In this document: positions 1 through 10,584 of the stretch, piece after piece | Position numbering within the stretch: position 1 is the first letter of the stretch | Layout: every line of letters starts with the position of its first letter | NCBI RefSeq assembly: GCF_048544455.1 | Contig: NC_133536.1 | Location: 194,683,325 to 194,747,324 of the forward strand | From: Silene latifolia | Lineage: Eukaryota; Streptophyta; Magnoliopsida; Caryophyllales; Caryophyllaceae | Direction: 5' to 3' | Length of the DNA: 64,000 bases | Position numbers and translations under genes: made by a program | The notes under the pieces: generated by a model | Databases searched by the model: none | What the model saw: only the letters and a program-made list of their open reading frames with translations | What the model was told of the DNA's origin: nothing

Positions 1-32
1 GCACCAGTGCGGCGAACGGGGGTTACCAGAGG

Positions 33-3000
33 TTGGAACAGGGGAGTTTTTCTCAGGGGCCGGCACAGAGTTTTGCGAGCAACAGACCGACTGGGTCATT
101 GAACAACCGGGGAGGTCAGAGCAACAACGGGGGAGGTAACCGCAATGGCGGTAATTCTTATCAGAAGCCAGCTACGAACACCAATAACAACCAGGGGTCG
201 GGTGCTAAGCCGACTACCTCTGCCAGTACAGTCCAAGGAGGTGGGCAGAAGACTAGTGGAAAGCTGTTTATGATGGAGAAACAAGCAGCTGAGGATGACG
301 CACATGTTATCACTGGTACCTTTCTTGTTAATGGTGTTTACACCTTTGTTTTGTTTGATTCAGGAGCGTCACAGTCGTTTGTATCTTCGAGTCATGTTAA
401 ACAGTTGGGTTTGAGAGAGTATGAGTCTGTAAGTGAGCAAGTTTTTATACCTTCAGGAGAGCCTGTAACATGTGGGAGGTTGTTTAGGGATGTATCTATG
501 ATAGTTGGGCAAGTTGATCTACCTGTAGACTTGCTATAGTTTTGTTTAAACGGTTTTGAGATGATAGTCGGGATGGATTGGTTAGGGAAGTACAAAGCAA
601 AGATAGACTGTTATCAAAAGAAAGTGTCTTTGAGAGGTCCTAAGGGCATTAGTGTGTCTTATCGTGGGTTTGTTGTCAAACCCAAAGTTAAGTTGATTGC
701 AGCTGTGACTTTGAAGTCTTATCTGAGGAAGGGGTGCCCGTTGATCTTGTGCCATGTGAGAGATGACCGGATAGAGAGTCCGACAGTTGATCAGATACCA
801 GTGGTTGGGGAGTTTTCAGATGTCTTTCCAGATGAGATTCCGGGGTTGCCGCCAAAGAAGGAGATAGATTTCACGGTTGAGCTGAAACCGGGGACGGGGC
901 CAATCTCTAAGGCACCATACCGGATGGGTCCTAAGGAGTTGGAGGAGCTTATAAAACAGTTAGATGATCTGATAGAGAAGGGATACATTAGACCTAGTGT
1001 GTCACCGTGGGGAGCACCAGTTCTTTTTGTGAAAAGGAAAGATGGGAGTTTGAGGTTGTGCATAGATTACAGGGAGCTGAACCGGGTGACGATGAAGAAC
1101 AAGTATCCTTTGCCAAGGATAGATGACCTGTTTGATCAGTTGAGTGGTGCAACAGTCTTTTCCAAGATTGATTTGAGGTCGGGGTACCATCAGGTGAAGA
1201 TTAGAGAGGCGGACATACCAAAGACAGCTTTCACGTCGAGGTATGGCCATTATGAGTATGTGGTGATGCTTTTTGGGTTATCTAATGCACCGGCTGTGTT
1301 TATGGATTTGATGAACAGAGTTTTCAGTCAGTTTCTGGACAAGTTTGTGGTGGTTTTCATCGATGACATCTTAGTCTACTCCAAGACTAAGGAGGAACAT
1401 GAAGAACATTTGAGGATTGTGTTGCAGACGTTGAGGGAGCATGAGTTGTATGCTAAGCTGTCCAAGTGTGAGTTCTGGTTAGAGAAAGTTGCTTTTCTGG
1501 GGCATGAGATCTCTAAGGATGGGGTAGCTGTGGATCCGGCAAAGATTGAGGCAGTTACCAAGTGGGAAGCACCGAACAATGTAGCTGAGATCCGGAGTTT
1601 CTTGGGTTTAGCTGGATATTACAGACGGTTCGTGAAGGATTTATCCAAGATTGCTAGACCTATGATGGCTTTGATGAGGAAAGAGAACATGTTTCGTTGG
1701 GATGAGAGTTGTGAGACGGCGTTCCAAACATTAAAGGAGCGTTTGACCACTGCTCCTATCTTAGCGTTGCCTGAACGGAGTGAGAACTTTGAGGTTTATA
1801 CAGATGCCTCGAAGAATGGGTTGGGGTGTGTGTTGATGCAGAACAGTAAAGTCATTGCCTATGCTTCTAGGCAATTGAAGCCTTATGAGGAGAATTATCC
1901 TACACACGATCTAGAGTTGGGTGCAGTGGTGTTTGCTCTCAAGATTTGGAGACATTACCTTTATGGGGCGACCTTTAAGGTATTTTCAGATCACAAGAGT
2001 CTCAAGTACATCTTCACTCAAAAGGAGTTGAACATGAGACAGAGGAGGTGGATGGAGTTGATTGACGATTATGACATGGATATTATCTACCATGAAGGGA
2101 AAGCCAATGTAGTTGCAGATGCTCTGAGCAGGAAGAGTGTACATTCCTTGTGCACAGCTATATCTTTGATGAGGTTAAGAGATGAGGTTGGGAGGTTTGG
2201 GATACATATGATGCAGAGAGGGGATGCCTTGGGAGATTTGACAGTGCAGCCTAATCTATATGATGATATTCGAGGTAAACAGGTGTTGGATCCTAAGATG
2301 GTAGAGTAGAGAGCTGGAGTAGAGAAAGGGACAGTGTCTAGATTCTCTATTCATACAAACGGTAGTTTGAGGTTTGATGGGAGGTGGTGTGTCCCTAATG
2401 ATGAGGAGCTGAAAAAGACAATCATGACATAGGCACATTGTACACCATATTCAGTACATCCAGGTGGTGACAAGGTGTACAAGGACTTAAAAAAGATGTT
2501 TTGGTGGCCTGGGATGAAGAAAGAAACAGCTGAGTTTGTGGCCCGTTGTTTGACATGTCAGAGAGTTAAAGGGGAACAGCGACAATCACAAGGTAAGATT
2601 CAGTCTCTTGAGGTACCTGAGTGGAAGTAGGAATCCATCTCTATGGATTTTATCGTGGGTTTGCCAAAGAGTCAGCAGGGTAACAACAACATGATATGGG
2701 TTATAGTGGATCGACTGACCAAGTCAGCTCATTTTGTGCCAATGAAAGATACATAGACTAAGGTACAATTAGCTATGGCTTATCGGAATCATGTGTTAAG
2801 GTTACATGGGGTGCCTAAAGACATAGTATCTGACAGAGATGCGAGGTTTATCTCAAGGTTTTGGAAAGAGTTGCAGGAATCTTTGGGAACGACGTTGAAG
2901 ATGAGTACAGCATTTCATCCTGCAACAGACGGACAGACCGAGAGAACAATCAAGACTCTTGAGGATATGTTACGAGCTTGTGTGATGGATTTTCGTGGTA

Positions 3001-3718
3001 GCTGGCCTGGGAACATAGATTGAATTTGATTGAGTTTTCTTACAACAACAGCTATCACACTAGTATTGACATGGCGCCATTTGAGGCCTTATATGGGAGG
3101 AGATGTAGGAGTCCGATTTGTTGGGACGACAAAGGCGAGGAGGCGATGGTTTTAGGACCAGAGATGGTACATGAGATGGTTGAGCAGATAAAGATGATCA
3201 GGGAAAGGATGAGAGCAGATCAGGATAGGCAAAAGAGTTATGCAGATCTACATCGCCGGGATATCGAGTTTCAGGTTGGGGACAAGGTTCTTCTGAAGGT
3301 GTCTCCTATGCGTGGGGTTATGAGATTTGGGAAGAGAGGCAAGCTGAGTCAGACGTTTATAGGGCCATATGAGATCCTAGACCGGGTTGGAGAGGTTGCT
3401 TATCGTTTGGCTTTACCGTCTTCTTTGGATAGGGTTTATAACGTGTTTCATGTATCTCAGCTGCGCAAGTATGTGAGTGATCCGTCACATGTGTTAGAGG
3501 CAGAGAGCATAGAGCTAGATGAGTCCTTGTCTTATCTTGAGGTGCCTAAGCAGATTCTTGACCGGAAGGTTGGGAAGATTAGGAGTGGTGAGACAGTTTT
3601 GCTTAAGATCCTTTGGTCTAATCATGAGGTAGAGGAAGCTACATGGGAGGCAGATAAGGCCATGAGAGAGCGTTACCCTTTCCTTTTTGATCAGGTATGT
3701 ATAGTTACGGGGACGTAA
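33..3718 (+). pseudogene. Element A gag tail and pol (PR-RT-RH-IN-chromodomain), fossil
   Basis: Decayed polyprotein region. Approximate parts: Gly/Asn/Gln-rich gag tail to about 250; protease about 290-540 with the LFDSGAS active-site motif; RT about 870-1500 with the [10 protein letters not shown] catalytic motif; RNase H about 1780-2130 ([16 protein letters not shown]); integrase zinc-binding and core region about 2400-3100; chromodomain-like tail about 3540-3700. RNase H followed by integrase is the Ty3/gypsy order. It is broken and not expected to be functional. Confidence 0.88.
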
Positions 3719-3755
3719 CCTTGTTTCTTTTAGGGGGGTAGGAGATGATCGCAAA

Positions 3756-4247
3756 GAGTTTTTACATCCTTTTTGTGTTGTGTCGGTATGTTTTGTAGTG
3801 GTTTGAGTCGGGTTGAGTTTGGTCTGAGTCGGGTTGAGTTTGGTTGGTAGCATATTTTTATGTTGAGTTTTGTTTTGGTTGTTGCGCCGGGAGTGTGGTG
3901 GTATGTTTTGTTTTGTTGTGATTTGAACTTCGGGGACGAAGTTCTTTTTAAGGAGGGAAGACTGTAATACTGCGGTTTTATGATGCTCTGGGTACTCTAT
4001 CGAGTTTTTACACCCTTTTTGTGTTGTGTCGGTATGTTTTGTAGTGGTTTGAGTCGGGTTGAGTTTGGTCTAAGTCGGGTTGAGTTTCGTTGGTAGCATG
4101 TTTTTATGTTGAGTTTTGTTTTGGTTGTTGCGTCGGGAGTGTGGTGGTATGTTGTGGTTTGTTGTGGTTTGAACTTCGGGGACGAAGTTCTTTTTAAGGA
4201 GGGAAGACTGTAATACTACGGTTTTATGAGCCTCTGGGTACCCTATC
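3756..4247 (+). repeat. 246-bp tandem duplication spanning the element A polypurine tract and LTR start
   Basis: The segment from the post-pol spacer through the purine-rich tract and the first ~40 bases of the LTR occurs twice with a 246-base offset. The word GAGTTTTTACA starts at 3756 and again at 4002, and the LTR start TGTAATACT is seen at 3963 and 4209. The first LTR start runs into spacer sequence at a GAGTTTTTACA word. That points to duplication at a short shared sequence. The LTR beginning at 4209 is the complete one. Confidence 0.8.
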
Positions 4248-5581
4248 GAGTGGGCCTTACTCTGTCGAGTAAGGGTGTTTTGGTTTTTAGAAAAGTATTC
4301 CGCCTGTAGGGTACTCACACTCGATCGAGTACGTCAGCTACTCGATCGAGTAGCTCGGGTTACGGGTGATGTTTTGTCGGGTTTTGTTAATAACACGGAT
4401 TAGTATTTAAATCGTTCCGTCATCTTCATAATAGGCTTTTACAAACCTAACTACATTGAAAAGAGATTTAAGTTACGTTCTTCGCATTCATCCGTGTGAT
4501 TGACAAATCCCGGAGCTTGAGAGGTCGGATTTCATCGTTCTTTACATCTTTGTGATCCTTGCGTCGTGGGTAAGATCTACGTACCGATTTTATATTATTT
4601 AATCAAGTTTGTTTAAACCCTAATTTGGGGGATTGGGGATTTGTGTTAGTTTTTGTATGGTTAGTGATTATGTGATGATATGTTAGGAGGAGGATTCGTA
4701 GAGGAGGCTTTTTGATACAGCTGTTGAGATCGTCTGCGTGTGTTGCATTCCAGATAAGGTTTACCTACGCAGTATTAATCACATAATGTGTTGGTTGTTG
4801 GTTGTGATTGTTGTATAATATCGTATTCGTAGTGTGACGGTTGTTGGAATTGGTTACTGTTGATAGTTGTAATTGTTTGTATCTGTCTGTGGTATTCGGG
4901 GTGCGTCCCTGGCTGAGTGGGGTCACTTGCGGGAGTGGCTTCACGCCCATTATTTTCCTTCTGTGGAACCCGCCACAGAAGGGATGTGCACATTAATGGA
5001 TTTGGGTTATTCGCTCTATGGTATGAGCGGGGCTTAGGTGGGAACGACTGCGGTCCCCCACTGGTGGAGTGGAGTAGCCGGTTGCGACGGGTACTCTGGC
5101 AGGACTAGACACTTTAGTGTTTAGTTAGTGATGAGGAGTAATTATGGAGTTTGGGTTATGTGACGGTTGAGATGTGTTGGTTTCTGTCTTATAGTGATTA
5201 TATATATGATTGTGTGATTAGTACTGACCCCGTCTTTGTTTTGAAAAACTGTGGTGATCCATTCGGGGATGGTGAGCAGTTGTTGAGCAGGTATGAGTCG
5301 AGACATATGGGCTAGCTGGGATGAGTCACCACGAGATGATAGAGTCTTTCGTTGTAGCTTGATAGTTTGTCAGACATTTTATTTAGTTGTTTAGACAGTT
5401 GGTTTAAGATCATGTAACCGTATTTTATCAGTTGGTTTTGGATTGTAATCACTAAACTTTATACTATTTAAATGTTGTTTCTGTATAGTCTTTTGATTAT
5501 TATTGCCTCGGAAAACCGAGATGGTGACATCTTTATACCTGAGTGGTCCTGGTAAGGTACTTGGAGTATGGGGGTGTCACA
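4209..5581 (+). repeat. Element A 3' LTR
   Basis: It begins TGTAATAC just after a purine tract (AAGGAGGGAAGAC) and ends GGGGGTGTCACA, so it has TG...CA ends. Length 1373 bp, close to the 1363-bp 3' LTR of element B. It contains ACTCGATCGAGT palindromes near 4320-4360. The same internal landmarks as in the B LTRs are seen, for example the GTGATCCATTCGGGGATGGT stretch near 5250. Confidence 0.85.
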
Positions 5582-5595
5582 GGTTGCCCCCTCCC

Positions 5596-6692
5596 CTAGG
5601 TCATCTCGGTAAACCTCGGGTTGTGGTACAAAGGGAACTTGTTCAATTGGTTCCCTATCCCCCGGTCCATACAAAATAAATCTCGCCTCCCCCTCGTGAA
5701 CAATCTTTTTCCACTTTCAATGTACAAGCTCATCCTCGTTATCTCGGTAAGGCAGTTGGCAATGGTTGTAGCAATTGGATTGGGCAATATAAGGTAGCGA
5801 GACTCGGTTATAGCATATAACAAACGACCCTTAACTTTCCGTAACCAAGGTAAATGAGCCTCCTCTAGCCAAATTCCCCCCTCTACCCTTGGATGGTTAT
5901 GTTCAATCCCCAAAGAGTTAGCCAAAATGGTTATGAGACCCCCTGAAGATATTGTCGGTTTCGGCTTAGCTAAGATGCCAAGGAAGTGCTTGACTAGCGC
6001 CATGGTAAGGTCAATGATTTGCTCTCTTTGGTAGACAACATCTTGAGAAAGGTGTAGATCCAAGACACTACAATTGTGGTGTGTCTCGGCGGGGGAGAAT
6101 AATGAGGAGGCTAGAGTCCTAGCAAAGTACCTAAGGACGGAATTTCTAATTTTCGCGGAACTCTCTTTTCCGCTACTAAAATCCGCCCTCTGGGTTCTTT
6201 GCCTCCAAAAGGCACTACGGGAAGCTAAGTCATCATTTGTTTGAGCCGGCCTATACCCAGCCCAAGGACATATTTTGAAACCTAAATGGCGGCCAAAGTC
6301 CTCAAAAGTCATACGCCGCGAAATTCCTCCTAATTGAATAGAGACGGTCGACTTGCTATAGTTGGAAGCGATAACCGCCTCGAAAGTAGCGAAGAATTCT
6401 GACGCAAGGGCGGAATATATTTCAATATCCGCATTAAAAAAATTTTGATATTCAGATTCTACTACAAAGAATTTCTACCTCCTTATTAATGCCCATGCTA
6501 TCCATTGTATCCCCACAAGCCCACCGAGTCAGTTCCCATTTCTTTTCTACAAATTTATTAAACAAAGCAAGTCGTTTTTTTATCGCTAAAAGAAATACCA
6601 TACTCATTATTAGTGAAGCTAGGAGGAGCATTTACCTTGGAACGAGATGATAATGCTCCTTTTAAAAGTTCCCTTTGTTTTGAAGTTGCCAT
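5596..6692 (-). pseudogene. Element D env-like / Athila ORF, fossil
   Basis: Minus-strand reading region starting near MATSKQRELLKGAL (6692) and extending to the junction with element A. It includes the GGLITILANSLGI stretch resembling the VGLITRL region of the env-like frame of element C. In Athila elements a frame of uncertain function (Pfam calls it ATHILA ORF-1) lies 3' of integrase in the env position, as here. It is broken in a few places and cut by element A at its 3' side. Confidence 0.6.
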
Positions 6693-7439
6693 TGTGACCC
6701 TTTCCTTAGCTTGAATAACCCCAAAAACTTACTAACCTTGAAGCTTAGGCCCCGGAGATGATTATGTAGCCTTAATACCACAAAAGAGCACCAAAAATCT
6801 TGAATTGTTTCACCCAAGACACCACAATAGCCTTAGAAAGGCCACCAAGCAAAGAAAATGGGAAAAAAAAACTGAGTTTTCGGACAAAGGGTATTTTAGG
6901 AAGTCAAAAATACGAGTAGAGAAAACTTGAATTTTTTATGGGATCTAAAACTAGAGGTAGTAAGGATCACTTTGGTGAAATTTGGGAAGGATTTGATGAA
7001 GGAAAGTGAGTTAAAATTGAAGAAGAAGAAGAAGGTTGAGTTTGATTGGTATTTTAATGGTGTTTTGTGTTTTTAGGAGAGAGGGAGTGATAAGGTTGAA
7101 GGAGGGAGGTGGTAAATGAATAAAGTTGAAGGAAATAAGGGGATTATAGGAAAAAAACCGGACAAATTGGAGTGTGCAGCCGACGGAGTAAATTGTACCC
7201 GGCCGGGTACAATTACGCCCGGCCGGGTACAATTTCGCCCGGTTGGGTATCTTGCCTTTTTGGTCTGTTTTTCAAATTTTAACATGGAGCCGAGGGAGTG
7301 AACTTTACCCGGTCGGGTATAAGTTTCACCCGACCGGGTACAATTGTACCCTCTGGGTTTAATTAGGTCCCTCGGCTTCAAAAACAATGAAATTTGCACC
7401 CTTTGAAGTCAAAATAACACCTCTCTTTAGCAAACCGGC
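6693..7439 (-). other. Element D pol-env spacer (non-coding)
   Basis: Between the integrase end and the env-like frame of D, read on the minus strand. Apart from the ACCCGGYCGGGT motif block, I see only AT- and A-rich leader-like sequence and no gene. Its end at 7439 is the CCGGC target site of element B. Confidence 0.6.
7175..7380. repeat. ACCCGGYCGGGT palindrome block in element D spacer
   Basis: At least five copies of a 12-base palindrome-like word (ACCCGGCCGGGT, with variants such as ACCCGGTCGGGT and ACCCGACCGGGT) within about 150 bases. They are flanked by CCGAGGGAGTGAA and CCCTCGGCT words. The same motif with the same flanking words is in the D LTR at about 46045-46215. The spacer therefore holds a copy of an LTR segment. 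Confidence 0.8.
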
Positions 7440-8763
7440 TGTAATACTATGGATTTATGAGTCTCTGGGTACTCTATCGAGTAGGCCTTACTCTGTCGAG
7501 TAAGGGCGAGTAGCAGATTAAAATAGTTTCTGACCTGTTAGGTAGTCGATCGAGTAAGGGGGCACTCGATCGAGTAGCCGGTTTACGGGGGATGATTTCT
7601 CGGGTTTTGTTAATAATGCGATTAAGTATATATTACTTCCGTCACTATTCTTTAAACACTTTTTAAAACCTAATTACTGTGAAAAGAGAAATCAAACTAC
7701 GTCATTCGCTTTAATCGCATTGTTGGCAAATCCCGGAGCTTGGAAGGTCGGATTTTACCTTTCTTGATACCTTTGTGATCCTTGCGTCGAGGGTAAGACC
7801 TACGTACCATTTTTATAATGTTTCCTTAAATTGGTTAAACCCTAATATTGGGATTTGGGGGTTTTGTTGTTTTGTATGATTGGTAGTGATTATATGTTTG
7901 TATGTTAGGAGGAGGATTCGTAGAGGAAGAATTTTGATATCAGCTGTGAGACCGTCTGATTGTGTTGTGCTTTCCAGGCAGGGTTTCTCTACTCAGTATT
8001 AGTCCCATACTGTATTGTTGGTGTTGTGTAATTGCTGATTATTATCGTATTGGTTTTATGACGGTTGTTGATTGATTGCTGTTGATGGTTGTGATTGTTT
8101 GTCTCTGGTTCTCGAGATGCGTTCTCGGCTGAGTGGAGTCACTTGCGGGAGTGGCTTCACGCCCTAGTTTTGCCCTCCGTGGAACCCGCCACGGGAGGGG
8201 ATGTGCACATTAATGGGGCAGGGTTATCGCTCGCTATGATGAGCGGGGATTTGGTGGGTACGACTGCGGTCCCCCAACGCGTGGCGGGTCCAGTCGATGA
8301 AGCGATCGGTGACGTAGATTGATTGGAGTGGGTGATTGTGTGTGACCGATTGAGCTGTGTTGTTTACTTCAGTCTTCGTTGGTTATATAAATTGTGTGAT
8401 TAGTACTGACCCGTTTATTGTTTTAAAAACGTGGTGATCCATTCGGGGATGGTGAGCGATTATTGAGCGGTATGAGTCGAGTTCTTTGGGATAGGCTGGA
8501 TGTGCCACGGTCTGATGATAGAAGTCTTCCGCTGTAGCTAGTAGTTTAATAAACATTTCAGTTAGCTGATTAGACAGTTGGTTTGAAACATGTATTCGTA
8601 TTTTGGTTTTGGTTTTGAGATTGTAACCTTTCGCTAAAGTATTTCTATTTAAATGTTGTTTCATTATTATTTATTTGATTATCATTGCCTCGGGTAACCG
8701 AGAAGGTAGCATCCTTATACCTGGGTGGTCCTGGTAAGGCACTTGGAGTATGGGGGTGTTACA
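7440..8763 (+). repeat. Element B 5' LTR
   Basis: 1324 bp from TGTAATAC to GGGGGTGTTACA. It is shorter than the 3' LTR mainly because it carries fewer ACTCGATCGAGT units near 7550. The short open frames inside are not genes. Confidence 0.92.
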
Positions 8764-8766
8764 AAA

Positions 8767-8778
8767 TGGTATCAGAGC
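8767..8778 (+). other. Element B primer binding site (tRNA-Met type)
   Basis: TGGTATCAGAGC lies three bases after the 5' LTR end. This is the standard plant initiator-Met-tRNA complementary site, so minus-strand synthesis is inferred to have been primed by tRNA-Met. Confidence 0.9.
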
Positions 8779-9250
8779 GATGATCCTGAAACCTGTAACC
8801 AATGAACTTAATGAATATAGGGAGTCAATTAAAATGAACCCGGGGTAAAGGTTGTAGGAGCTAATGCAAAGGCTTGGGAGACGTCCTAAAGTCGCGAACT
8901 CGCCCTACAATTTTGAACCGGTCACTTGGGGGTATATGTCAAGGTCGTATGTGATGTTTGTTAGTTTGTATGTGAATGTGGAGATGTATGCTGTAAATTG
9001 TTGGATGTTTGGAGTAGAAGGTTGAGTTGTGCATGAAAGGTTGGTGAAGTATATAGGACTGTTGTTTGAACAAGAAGCATGTTGGTTGTTTACTATGTGG
9101 CGTTTGATAATATGATATCGTTGATTTGTTGATCATATGAAAAGCTTGGTAGAAATGCATGCTTAGCTATTTTATATGTCGAGTTATAAAGTTGCATAGA
9201 GTATGTTGGGATATGATATAACATGCGGATAGCATATTCGAGTTAGCATG

Positions 9251-9537
9251 ACTCGATCGAGTGGGTCTGACTCGATCGAGTGGGTATTTGACGATTTTGC
9301 AACCAGAATCGTGTTTTTGGGCACTCGATCGAGTCTCTCGGGCACTCGATCGAGTAGGGGGTCACTCGATTGAGTAGCCTGGCTACTCGGTCGAGTAGGT
9401 TAGAGATCAGAAGGTCTGTTTGAGGTCTGATGTCGAGGCACTCGATCGAGTATGGTGGGCACTCGATCGAGTATGGTGGGCACTCGATCGAGTAGCCTCT
9501 TACTCGATCGTGTAGGGTTAGACACTCTATCGAGTGT
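9251..9537. repeat. ACTCGATCGAGT palindrome array in element B leader
   Basis: About eleven copies, perfect or with one or two changes, of the 12-base palindrome ACTCGATCGAGT, irregularly spaced in the untranslated leader between the primer site and gag. One spaced unit (GCACTCGATCGAGTATGGTG) repeats directly. The same palindrome is in all three A/B LTRs, where copy number varies: two in the 5' LTR of B, four in the 3' LTR near 14520-14600. Confidence 0.9.
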
Positions 9538-9656
9538 GTTTTGGGCAGTCCGCTTTCGTGTTTTGAGGTTTTAGTACGTATGTTTATGTCTACCCTTTCT
9601 TATATAGTTTCAAGATACCGCCCAAGAGAAACGCTTATTATGCGAGAGCTGAGACT

Positions 9657-10584
9657 ATGAACATGGATGATATCGTTAAGATGTTGGAGCATCAAGATGC
9701 TCTTACTGAGGCCTTAAAGAAGGTGGGAAAGGATAAGGATAAGGAGGTTAATCACTCTAAGATCAGCCTCTATATAGCGAGGTTCAACCCAAAAGAGTAC
9801 AAGGGGACCGGGGAACCAAACCTTCTTGACAACTGGCATCGTGAGATGGAGAATAGAGCAAGCTGCGTTCTACCTGAGGGAAGTAGCTGGCGAGTGGTGG
9901 GATAAGATGAAGGTGAGTGCTAGGGAGATGTATGCGAACCAGGGCTTATCTGCTATACCTTGGGAAGAGTTTCGAAGGGCTATGAGGAAAGAGTTTGTAC
10001 CGGAGCATGTGAGGAGTAAGCTGAGGGAGGAGTTTGATGGGTTTAAGATGACATCTGATATGTCAGTTGCTGAGTACTACAAGCAGTTCAATGAGAAGTC
10101 TAGGTATGCTGAGGATATGGGTTTGAGTGAGGAGAACCTGGCGCTGAGGTTTGAGAGGGGGTTGACCCCTAAGATTATGGATAAGCTACCTGTAGGAGTC
10201 CTTACTGATGTTAAGGAAGCTTATGAGAGGGCTGGGAGAGCTGAGAGGTTAGTGGAGATGGCTCAGGAGAGAGTGGGTGTTGAGAAAAGAAAGGCGAAGA
10301 GTGAGGGTGGAGGCCAATCTAGTCACAAGAAAGGCAACCAGAATCAAGCAAAAGGGTTTTCTTCTGGGTCAGGGTTTAGTGCTGGGGCTTCCTTTGGGCG
10401 TGGCCGTGTGAGTAGTAGTGGTAGTTGGGGGATGACCTGCTATGGCTGTGGCGGTGTAGGCCACAAGAGATATGAGTGCACGAGTATGCCCGGAGCTTTT
10501 CAGGGATCGGCTCGGGGGAGCTATTCTCAGGGACCTACACAGAGTTATGCGAGCAATAGACCGTGCCTCAAGGTCAAGGTCTAA
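9657..10584 (+). pseudogene. Element B gag with CCHC zinc knuckle, fossil
   Basis: Capsid/nucleocapsid region. The retrotransposon gag domain lies around 9820-10250 (EWWDKMK, WEEFRRAMRKEFVPEHVR). It is followed by a basic stretch and one CX2CX4HX4C zinc knuckle (CYGCGGVGHKRYEC) near 10437-10485, typical of chromovirus nucleocapsid. The downstream Gly/Asn/Gln-rich linker matches the start of element A. It is broken. Confidence 0.85.

Larger units (their letters stand above)
1..5581 (+). mobile_element. Element A: Ty3/gypsy chromovirus (Tekay-like), left end outside window
   Basis: Fossil LTR retroelement cut by the left window edge. In order it shows the gag tail, aspartic protease, reverse transcriptase, RNase H, HHCC/DDE integrase, a C-terminal chromodomain-like segment and one 3' LTR. 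The order RT-RH-IN-chromodomain and the ILDRK...EEATWEA tail fit the Tekay/Del branch of chromoviruses. It is clearly the same family as element B. The coding part is broken in roughly half a dozen places. It lies directly against the Athila-like env-like frame of element D, so it is inferred to have inserted into D; the matching left junction is outside the window. No LTR pair is available for dating, but similarity to B suggests a fairly recent insertion. Confidence 0.9.

Noticed and set aside
8095-8322. 75-residue open frame in the B 5' LTR, echoed at 15118-15324 and weakly in A
   Set aside because: Conserved only because it lies in homologous LTRs; no start context or domain, and the reading drifts between copies.
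9251-9537. Palindromic repeats with spacers resembling a CRISPR array
   Set aside because: Plant nuclear DNA, irregular spacing, repeats of only 12 bases, located in a retroelement leader.
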